Shown piece by piece: positions 45,901 through 57,900 of a stretch of DNA of 64,000 nt. The position numbers were made by a program, and so were the translations under genes. The stretch spans positions 6,768,064-6,832,063 of the forward strand of contig CM055266.1 in the NCBI GenBank assembly GCA_029237695.1. The letters run 5' to 3'. The notes beneath the pieces were generated by a model that saw only the letters and a program-made list of their open reading frames with translations, was not told the origin of the DNA and did not search any database. The stretch is from Conchocele bisecta. Lineage: Eukaryota > Mollusca > Bivalvia > Lucinida > Thyasiridae. Numbering within the stretch: position 1 is the first letter of the stretch; every line of letters begins with the position of its first letter.

Positions 45901-48900
45901 ACTTCGTACGACTAAAGTGCAAAGTTAGGATCATCTGGAAATTTCAATTGATGGATTTACATTTATTGAGCATAAATGTAAATCCAATAATTGTTTACAA
46001 GAAATAATTGTTAATGTGAAATTTACAGACTATCATAATTTTGCACTGACGAACATTTTCATCGTACGAAGTTCAGTAAAATGGCCCCCAGTTAAATAGT
46101 CACTGCCGCATATTTGCTTTCTGCCTTTCATGGGTTAATTTTCATTCCACATAATCCGTGCCACATTAAAATACTGTCACCGGTGTTGTAGGGTAGACTG
46201 CTCTATTCAATACATGACATTGATCTTATTCTATAGGATTACACACGTATTGGATTAGAAACCTATCCTGTTATTAAAAACCTATCCTGTTATTAAAAAC
46301 CTATTACCCGCTTTGTAGGAGACAGTTGATTGATTGTATAAATGTTTGCCAGTGCCATTGATTGTAAAATACTAGCGAGTATACATTCACCAGCCATAGT
46401 GAGGTAGGGTTCCTCCTTATAGGAATCACGATTTGCCTGGTTTGGCCCTCAGGTACGTTTTTATCTTTGGCTCTTTTGTTACCTGGGAGTTGAATTGGGT
46501 TATTGCCCATTATAAAAGTAGTAAGATTATTACTGATCCTGGGAGGGGCCCAAGTGATTCTGGTGTGGCGAAGACCTGGCATCAGATCAGGATTATTCTG
46601 ATTTCAGGGCTGAATATATAGTTTTTAGCTCACCTGAGCGAAGCTCATGAGCTATTGTTACCGCAACGTGTCCGTCGTCGTCCGTCGTTCATCCGTGAAC
46701 ATTTTCAAACGTATTCTCCTCGGTAACCATTGGGACTATAGTCACCAAACTTCTTGGTCATGGTCCTTAGGTAGGGGGATTACAAAATTGTTAAAATGAC
46801 GTCATTACGTAATCCAAGAAGGCTGCCGTCTAAAAATAGCACAAATTCTTCAAAAATCTTCTTCTCAAGAACCGCCAACCGGATTTCGACAAAACTTGGT
46901 AGGAATGATCGATGTACAATGCTCTTTCAAAGTTGTTAGAATGATAAACCCGGGGTCAAAAATGGGCGTGGCTAGTGGGGTCAAATTGGTGTCAAATTTT
47001 ATTTTTGGCCGAATATGGTCATGTCTATATCAAATCGAAGGTATCAAAGAGGCGATCGCTCTGGTACATTTTTTGTCGAAATTGGATGGTCATGTCATCC
47101 AAGATGGCCGCTGAAAGGTCAAAAGGTCGTTCTTTTATTAGAGATTTAAAAATTCTTCTTCACACGAACCGCTTGGCCCATGGTGGCCAAACTTCACAGT
47201 TATGGTCCATGGGTGAAGCCTTTTCAGATTTGTTAAAACGGAGGTCGTCGCTAATCCAAGATAGCCGACGTCTAAAAATAGCACAAATTCTTAAAAAATC
47301 TTCTTCTCATGAACCGCCAGCCGGATTTCGACGAAACTTGGTAGGAATGATCGATGTAGAATGCTCTTTCAAAGGTGTTAAAATGGTGACCCCGGGGTCA
47401 AAAATGGGCGTGGCCCTTGGGGTCAAATTTTATTTTTGACCGAATATGGTCATGTCATATATCAAATTGAAGGTATCGATGAGGCAATTGCTCTGGTGCA
47501 ATATTTGTCGGAATCGGATGATTATGTCATCCATGATGGCCGCCAAAAGGTCCATTTATTCGAGATTTTTAACGTCTTTTTCTCAGGAACCACATGGCCG
47601 ATGATGGCTAAACTTCATAGTAAGTTAAGATCCTTGGGTGAAGCAATTTCAGATTTGATAAAATGAGAGTCACCGCTTAATCCAAGATGACCGCCATCTA
47701 AAAATAGCACAATTTATTTTAAAACGCATATGAACTCAATGTCACATTCTCCTCTGGTGTTCATGAAGTCAGGTGAGCAAAATTAGGGCCATCATGGCCC
47801 TCTTGTTTATTGTAAATATTCAGTTCTGATTTTGAGATTTTCCCCCCATTTGCACATATACCGTACTTGAACATGTACATGTACTTGTATATGGGATTTA
47901 GTACTAAACTCATTGACACGGCCTTAAATTACTTTAGCTGTTGATAGGCCGTTAAACCCCAACAAACTAACACCAGCCATAGTTTGTTTAACTCTTTGCA
48001 TGCTGGGAAACTTGTGGGCTATAAATGGTTAAAAAATAGCATACAACAATTAATGATATTTTTTTTCATTCCTCCCTGTAAACATCGTGAATATGTCTTG
48101 AAATTTCATTAGAATTGAGTCCTCCGAAATATGTCTTGAAATTTCATTAGAATTGAGTCCTCCGGAATGTCTTGAAATTTCATTAGAATTGAGTCCTCCG
48201 GAATATGTCTTGAAATTTCATTAGAATTGAGTCCTCCGGAATATGTCTTGAAATTTCATTAGAATTGAGTCCGGAGGACTCAATTCTAATGAAATTTCAA
48301 GACATATTTACAGAGAGAAATTAGAAAAATAATGAAATTTTAAGACATATTTACAGAGAAATTAGAAAAATTATGAAATTTCACGACATACTTACAGAGA
48401 GAAATTAGAAAAATACTTCTCCAGCATGCGAAGAGTTAATTATGGCATTATATAATTGACATGTTATTGAAGATTTCGTTGATAATGTCAATGGTGGAGA
48501 GACATAGAGTAGCTATTGTATGGCTGGAACTTCTACGTGTATTCCAAATTAGAATATTTTTATATGGGTTTCCTTAAATCATCATGTACAATAAGGTACA
48601 TTGCACTTCTAAGCATTTAAAGAAAATATTTTCCACAGACAAAATGGCAATATCCTCAGCATGAAATGGACCCCTTAAAGAAAGTATACTCTTAACCCTT
48701 ACACCACTATCTTAATTTATTTGTCGTCTGCTGTTTACTTTCTATTTTACATTTTTATCATAAAAAACATGCTTTGACAGCACTTTTGAATAATTTACAA
48801 CATGCTTTGACAGCACTTGAGAATCAGTTCCATTGAAAATGATTCTGAAGTGCTGTAAGACCATGTTTTTTATTGAGAAAGAAGGCAAAATATAAAAGCA

Positions 48901-51900
48901 ACAGCAGACGTCAATTGTTGTGTGTAGCGGTCTAAGTCTTAAAAGGCAGGAACCTAATATCATCTGCTGCTTTTCTTTTTAAACATATTTCTTAACAGGA
49001 ACTTGTTCTGGGAGCACATGAGAATTGTCTCCATTGGAGACAATTCTCATGCGCTGTCAAAACAAGTTTTCATAGAGAAGAAAATTTAAAATACAAACTA
49101 AACAGCAACTCACAGCGTTGTAAGGGTTAACCCTAGCGACCATAAGGTCAACATTTGCAAACACTAGATACAGACGAGCTGGCTCGTAATAAACCATCTC
49201 ATCAGGATCTGCAGTTTTTAAGATTTTACAACAATAACCCTATTACCCCATTTTTTCATAAATGGAATAGTCCAACATATATTAAAACATGGAACATGTC
49301 ATGTTATACATCTACAGGTGAAATGGTTAAGAATGGTGGAAATTCTCGAGATATTACAATGACGATATAACAACCATATAGGTTAAACTTTGAAACAGAC
49401 TTTAACAATACAATGGTAGCATATTTTTCTTGTTTGAAAAGGTAAACATATAAATTCCTTAGACCATTTATCAATAGGAGGAGTCACACTTGCCAATAAA
49501 TTTTTTATCTCTCTGTACAAATCAAAGTGTTCGATATTTGCCCGGCGAGATAAAATTACGGTAATTTTGGCTCGGTAGTGATTTACATTGTATGGTGCTA
49601 ACCAGAGCATAGTCGTTACTTGTTTAATTGGGGCAACTTTTAATAGTCTGCGACTATATATAGTCCACAGAATCGGTCCCACCCATATCCATTCCAACAG
49701 GTCATTAGAAAAGAGGAAAATAGTCAATTTATAAATTGAAAGCCTTTGACCATGGTGGGTAATGCACATCACATGCTTGTGTTACTATCTATCCCTGTGT
49801 GTATATTTATCAGGTATTTTAACCCTTTCATCACCACATGCTTGTATAGTACGTGGTATTGGCAAAACGTGTAGATCCAGATGAGCCGGCTCGTGACGAG
49901 CCGTCTCATCAGGATCTGCACTTTTTTGCAAGTAATTTTCATATTTTTTAGAACAAAACATCCCCTTTTCATAAATGGACTAGTCTGAAAATCATTTTGT
50001 GACGATTGGAATGGTTGCAAAATTAACATATCAAAATCCATTCCAGTTAATTTGGGATGTAAGGGTTAATTTGCCTTGGCCACACACATTCTGACTGATC
50101 ACAATATGTCGTATCTTGCATCGACTAGATGTGCAAATCTGGTTCACAACGAATTGAAAACTGACGTTTTATGCGAATGGGGTCTATAATGATGCAAGGT
50201 AAACATGTCCGCATTCTTTTCGATGAAAACCACGTTATATGTGCTCATTCTGTGGCATAAAATGCTACCCAATAAATAAAATACCATGCTAGTGTCTTTT
50301 GTATCAAGTTTAATCATGTTAATAGGCTTGGCTTGGAAACAGTAGGAACTCCTCGGCAAACCTCGGAATTCCTACATGTTTCCTAGCCTTGCCTAATAAA
50401 CATTATATTAAAAGACACTAGCCTGGTACATGTACTCTCTATTATCTTGCTGTTGAATGCATGTAAAATCTCAGTCAATCAGTTGGTCAATCCGCCATCT
50501 GTCCATCCGAGTCCGTCAATCTGTCAATCCTACTGTTTAGGCCATCTTCAACTTACATTTTCCTAAACATCTCAGCAACTAGTGGGCAATTTTGCTTTGA
50601 TAACGGGCAGACAGGTACCCAAGGGAATTACATACTACAGGGATTCCGCTGGCAATCGCCACTTTCGCAATTGGCTATAAATATAAACAATTGGCGATAA
50701 AAAATTACAATTTTTGAAAAAAAAAAAAATAAAAAAAATTTGTTTTTGATTTTTTTTCTCGAAAATTGTAATTTTTTTGAAGTGGCGATTTTTTTATTTT
50801 CCCCAGCGGAATCCCTGATACTACCAGATGTGGATGATGCTTCCATAATGACTGCATTCAGGAGAGTATGTAAATATTCTGGAAATAATTCATGATGAGC
50901 TGAAATTAAGTATCATGCCACTGGCATGTGATATGCAATCCCCTGCACTATCTGTGCTTTATCGCATCAATTGCTGCTGTGGAAGCCTAAATAGCATACC
51001 TTATGTATTCTAATAGTAGCCCCCTCTCTAACAATAGACCCCCCCCCCCCCACATTTTCAGGCAAATTCTTTTATTTTCAAATAATAAAGTCATCTCAAA
51101 ATTCAAATTTATGTGTATATGTTGTGACCACCGTCTCGACGAGATGGTTCAAATGGTGGTCACAACATATACACATATAATGGCAAAACCAATGCAGAAA
51201 ATTGCATATCTCCATAGACGTTTATTAGAATAATTACGGTATGCATGCCCAGGATCACCAGGTATGCCAAACTTGTCAGAAACTAAACTGCAGAGGATAC
51301 TCAATTTGTATGGCCCCGGTCTCGGTAGAGCAGGGAGGCATATAGTTTGTGTCCATGTGTCAGTAGCCTATTTCACCAACATTGCAAAGCATACTTATCT
51401 TGCAAAGTACACTTTGAGGGAGAAATTTTCAATTTTATGATAAATTTATTATTTTTTATTATACTGAATTTATTACATTATCACAGCCATTTTGGCTGTG
51501 ATAATGTAATAAATTCAGTATAATAATGTTGCATACTTTTAATCATCAAATATATGCAGTCGTTAGTTCTATATGAAATAATGCATTTCGGGAAAAATAA
51601 ATGATTACTCCCTCAAAGTATACTTTGCTAGAAACGTATACTCTGCAATGTTGGTGAAATAGGCTACTCAGGTTAGGAAGTTTGCTAGAGTTTCTCTAAT
51701 CTTCCAACTGGGGGGGAATTTGTGAAGTAAGAATATTTTTTTTCATACCCCCATGAATTCACCTTTCAGCGGGTTAATTTTGCAACTTACTTTCAATTTT
51801 TATCAACATTTTCTGCAATTTAAGTTTTCTGGAAAATATCGCAATTGTGACGAGATAATCTCTCCCATGCACAAACTCAAAATCATTTGTGGAATGCCAG

Positions 51901-54900
51901 CAGTACCCTTTTTGTTGAAATTCAATTCCTTCATTGAAAGTATTAATAGATAGTTTTGTCACAGGATGTACAAATGTTTAAATATAAAAAGTATTCAAAA
52001 CGTTATGGTCTACACTTACACAGTGTAGTGTTAACTCTTTGCATGCTGGGAAATTTGTGGGCTATAAATAGTTCAAAAATAGCAGATGATAATTCATTAT
52101 ATTTACTTTTATTTCTCCTTATAAATGTCATGAATATGTCTTGGAATTTCATTAGAATTGTGTCCGGAGGACACAATTCTAATGAAATTTCAAGACATAT
52201 TTACAGAGAGAAATAAAACATATACTCCTAATTCGTTTGGCGGATATTTCTGCCGCTAGCATGCAAAACAATTTACGCCATTTTAATCAAAACAATTTAC
52301 GCCATACAGCTGCATATTTGAGAAGCACAAATCTTAAGTGCTCCTGTTAAATCGATCCTACTTCCATAGCATGGCAGATGTTCTTAACGAGATCATTACA
52401 GAATAATCTTATTTTCAAATGTTTCAGAAGATGATTAAAAAACAATTCCGCCTGCTGTTTGCATGCATTGGCACGTTAAGTTTTGATGTTACCTCATTGT
52501 ATATTTTCTTTTTTTGTTTGATGTTGTCCATAATTCATATTGTTGTCAATGTCAGAGGCATATATATCTGGCAATGTTTGAGTCTTTGACCAGTGTAGCT
52601 CCTGATCAGCTAGCGCAATCCGTCTACTAGCATGATTCAGGTCAAATGCAAACACAACAGGCCTTGGTCAGACTGTGTAGATGTGATAACTGATCTGTGT
52701 TACACCTGTTTGGAATGGCACAATGGGACAATTGTCTCGAGGAATGGCAACTAATCATTAGCTATATGTGGCTGTGACGGAGAAATGGGTCTTATGAGTT
52801 TTATCGCCAGGCTATCTCCTGATCTTCTAACACAGCCCTCGGCATGATAAGGATTTACACTGTTTGTTTGTCGGACAAGTTTTTCACTGACTGAATTGCG
52901 ATCAGTGCAGATCCTGGATCTACACTGATCTCAATGTCCATAAACACCATTTCCCGGTCGCAGTCACATATTTTGAGCGTACTCTGTATATAAAACAATA
53001 GTCGACCTACGTTTTGGTTGAATAGTCATACGTCTTGCTGTGTCATGTGACACCTTGCTTAATTGCCCTCAACTGTTGCAAGTTAATTTATTAACTGAAA
53101 TAGTATCGCTGTTTAAAATACAATTTTAACTGTTTCAAGAAAGCAATTTTACAAGTTCTCCTGTATTTTTTTCTGTTTTATTTTTCCCTTTCCATGCTGT
53201 TCCATTGTTCGCGACTACCTAATATAATATTGGACCTATGAATAAATGTATTGCTCACCTTTGGAGTAAAAAAAAAATTGACAATGTATTTTTTGTGTCT
53301 TTTATATCACGTTTATCAGACTTAGCTAATTTTCCGACCAGTGCAATCATCACAAAATGATTTTCCAACTAGCCCATATATAAAATGGGATGTTTTTTTT
53401 CTCTATTAAAAAATAAGAAAATTACTTGCAAAAAGTGTAGATCCTGATAAGACGGCTCGTCACGAGCCGGCTCATCTAGATCTACACTGTTTGCGTGCAC
53501 CGTTATCGAGGTCTGTAGTGTTGAAAGGGTTAACCATTAGTGTCAATTTTGGCAAATATCTCACACAAATATTATTACCTTTACAGGCTGTGGATTGCAA
53601 CCTGGAAGAGTGTGATATTGTCTATAGCCATTATACAAGGAATCAGCCACATCATTTTCAACCCAAACATTCAATTTTGCCGAAACACCTCACACAAATA
53701 TTATTCCCTTTACTGGCATGGGATGGGTTGTGGACTAGGGGTTAGAACAGCTGACTACCAATGCCTTAGGCATCAACAATACTTTCAGGGTATTTCCATC
53801 CCACTGGTCTTTCGGATGAGACTTGAAACTGAGGTCCTGACTCTAAATGGTATTCGCTGTTGCTGCGACGTTAACCCTTTCAACACCACACGCCTGTATA
53901 GTGATATTGGCAAAACGTGTAGATCCAGATGAGCCGGCTCTTGACGAGCCGTCTCATCAGGATCTGCACTTTTTGCAAGTAATTTTCATATTTTTGAGAG
54001 AGAAAAAACACCCTCTTTTCATAAATGGACTTGTCTGAAAATCATTTTGTGATTGGTTGCAAAATTAACACATTAAAATCCATGCAAGTTCCTTAGGGGG
54101 GAAAGGGTATACCCACTCACTTTCACTTTTCACTTTACAGGCGGTGGAGTGTAACCAAGATGAGTGTGTGCGGCTGCTCATCGAGTATCGGGCCGAGGTG
54201 GATGCCATTGACAGAGATGGCAATACGGCGCTACATCTCGCAGTCCGCGAGGGCTTCGCTAACATCGCCACCGTTCTCATCAACGGGGGCGCAAATTTCA
54301 ACCAGAAAAACAGGGTACGTTTACACTGCTGGAGGCAATATTGTCATGATGGTTTTATTTTTCTCATTTTCTCATGTGGCTTTTTTTTTGTTATTGAAGA
54401 AAAGCTGATCAAACAAAACATGAACAGCCGAAACTTGTTTTTTTTAATAGAAATATTGAGAATGAAAAAAAGAAGCAAATGACAAAATTGTAGTCGTCAC
54501 CTGTGAAAATGGATCTTTTTTCGCTTTGTGTTCCGTCTTCTGGCATAAATGTTGTGTGCGTGCGTGCATGCGTCTGTATGTGCATGCATGTGTGGTGTGA
54601 GTTTGTGGAAGTCAATTTAGCCCCATTTCTCCAGTCACGGCCACAAATAAGAACATCTACTAATGTAATTCAGACCGTACAATTCCAGTCCCCCGATGCC
54701 AGAGTTAATGCCGTCATTTATGGAAAATATCGTAAATTTTGTAAATATTTTTCAAGAGATACCGCACATGTTCTGAGGTACAAAATCTTAGGCACGTCTC
54801 AAATGTAATTCAGCCATACAATTCCAGTCCCCCGTGCCAGAGCTAATGCCTGTGGATGTTTTTGCAGATGGGCTACACCCCGCTACACCTGTCTGTGTTG

Positions 54901-57900
54901 GACACCAGTAAGCGAGATGACCTGACAAAACTCCTCTTGAAGAATGATGCTGACCCGAACATCGTCGACAACTTCATGAGGTGATACTTTTTGCGTAATT
55001 GAAGTAACGGTACCAAAGTTATTAAAGGTGTTAATGGAATAAGGGGACTAACCCCCATTTTCCACTGACCCCTTCACCTTCAACTCACATAATCTAAAAT
55101 TGCAATGAAAATTTCCTTTGCTTGAAGTTAATAACATATGTCCATTTCAGAGGGCTTGATATCACAATGACGTTCATGCGTTGATCTGTTTGCTTAGCCG
55201 AAATATGCAATAATCTTTTTAAATGTCTTATATCTCTGTAACATTTACATTTGAAACGTTAATTCTTCTTCCTTATTCGATAGCCAATATGACACCAATG
55301 CCCAAGTTCAAGGTTAAATGACTAAAAAATGTCTTTTATTGTCTCACCTATGTTAGTGGAAAGTTAGAAATAGTTGTCACAATTCTGTTGTAGGATTCCT
55401 CGTCATAGTTTGAGTCAACACTTTTGGACGTACATTGTATTTTTATGTTGAATATCTCCTGATACTTTAGTTGGATCATTACCAAACTTCATCAAATAGC
55501 TTCTTCACATTGCTGTCTACAGAGCTCCAGTTAAGGTGCGTAATTTGACCAACTTGGGGAGAAATTTTGTTATTTATCCATCAAAAATGGCAAGTTGGGA
55601 GTCCTTTAGAATCGTCTCTTTGAGACGATTCTAAAGCACTCCCAACTTGCCATTTTTGATGGAGAAATAAGAAATTTACCTCCAAATTACGCACCTTAAC
55701 TGGAGCTCTGTGTGTATCCACCTAGTCTCTTCATGTGACATTGACCTTGGAGACCTTGACCTTCATATCAACGATTTTGGAGGTACGTCCAGATGCTGCA
55801 TAACTCCTGATCCCTTAGTCAGATCATTACCAAACTCAGTGTCATTCCAGTTACCTTGACCTTGGTGGCTTTGAATTTCTTTTCACAATGATAGACGTAT
55901 ATCCGAATTTTGAATATCTCCTGATCCGTTAGTCAGATTTACCAAACTTCATCAATAGCTTCCTTATGACCTTGATCTTGGTGACATTAACCTTCATGGG
56001 TGAGACACTCGCCGGCGATCGTCTTGTTATTGCAATGCTGAACTTGCAGTGCTCCCACATACCGGTTAATTCATGTGACCTTGTTGGATGCTCATAAAAC
56101 CCCAATCAAATCAATCCATAAATACATTTATCAGGTAACCTGCCCTGTATTGACTGAATACGTACTCACTGATAACATGTTGTTGTATCAGACATTGACC
56201 TGATACAAACATCCAGCTTATAACGAAGGGAAAACTGACGTTCCATTGGTAGGATGACGTCACGTGACGTTACCAGATGACGTCAGTGTAATAACGCAAC
56301 GTAAACAAGTCCGCGTTCTGTCCATAGATAACAACATCATATGTGGTCATTTTCGAGCATAAAACGTTACCTGATAAATAGAATATCAGGCTACTGTCTT
56401 TTGATATCAAGTTTATCAGGCTCGGCTCGGAAACGGTAGGAATTCCTCGGCAAAGCCGAGGAATTCCTACACGTTTCCTAGCCGAGCCTGATAAACTTGA
56501 TACCAAATTAAACTAACCTGGTATCCTATATCTGCCTACAGGACCCCGCTACACCACGCCTGTAATGAAGACTGCCTCAATCAGGTGAAGTTACTGCTGC
56601 AGAAAGGTGTCAACACCACCATTAAGGACGTCAAAGGTAAATACTAATAAATGGTCATCCAAATAAGTAACATTTTTTATGTGAATTTGGTACCTGGCAC
56701 TAAATCAGCATCATATAAATTCTGTGTTTAATTAAAGTGACCTCCAAAACCATGTGTAAACTTGGGGATTGATTATTTAAAGTTTCCATAAATTACACCG
56801 AACATTTGTGAAATATTTCATAGAAAATGATTCATTAGAAAATGCTGTACCTTTGTGACCTTTGCAGACGAGATCTTGTCTGATTATGAACTGAACTGTT
56901 CACCATTATGTGAAAAAAGCATTCAGTAAGCTGCAAGCAAACATTGTGGACTATCAGACTGCATGGCTGGTAATTGATGAGGATCTACGCAGACTAAAAA
57001 TGTGACTGGAGAAATTGGGCTTATGACCTTTGCAGCCAATGTAGACCCAGATCAGAATGCATATCCACACATTCGGATCCGGGATTGCATTGATCATCAT
57101 TCAGTCAGTGAATTACATTATGTTTAAAATATTATGTTTTTTTACAGTGTTGGTTATTAGCTAGACTTGCATTAATTTTCATAAGCCCCATTTCTTCAGT
57201 CGCAGTTTCAAATGTGGCTGTGACTGAAGATAGACGTCTCATGTCTTTTGTGGATAATCTATCGTAACCACCACATGCCTGTATAGTGGTATTGGCAAAC
57301 AGTGTAGATCAAGATGAGCCGGCTCTCACGAGCCGTCTCATCAGGATCTGCACTTTTTACAAGTAATCTTTTGAGAGTGCAAACACCCCTTTTCATAAAG
57401 GTACTAGTCTGAAGATCATTTTGTGATGATTGGATTGGTAGGAAAATTAACATATCAACAACCATTTCAGTTATTTAGAGGTGAAAGGGTTGAGATCTGC
57501 TAGCTCCACCATGATATGGATAGTTCGTGTTTGTTAGAAGCATAATGAGTGTTTAACTGACTGGTTGGCTGCAATCAGTGCAGATCCTGATCAGACTGCG
57601 CGGATGCGCAGGCTGATCTGGATCTGTGCTGATCGCAAGAACCATAAGCTAGATTTTTGCCAGTCACAAATCACTCAACCAATCAACCAATCAACTTATT
57701 ACATAGGCATGACCTTGGCTGTTGCTTGGTTACTTCACTTTTTATGTGCTCCAAAGAATGATCTGAGTACATGCATTCACCACCCTGTTCATTTGTCTGT
57801 CTGTTCGTTTGTCTGTCCGAGATTTGCGTTTAAGTTTTCGACTGCCTACCATCTCTGTTACCGTAAGTCGGATTGGCTTGAAACTTCATATGCAGCATTA

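Noticed and set aside
46975..47666. 154-codon and 76-codon open frames in element T
   Set aside because: They fall in a repeated non-coding element with internal duplications that give the same peptide pieces in different frames.
53491..53932. Open frames between R elements, possible extra ankyrin exon
   Set aside because: Contains a ~90-bp internal direct repeat ('cacacaaatattatt') and MITE sequence; no ankyrin motif, and exons 2 and 3 already join smoothly.
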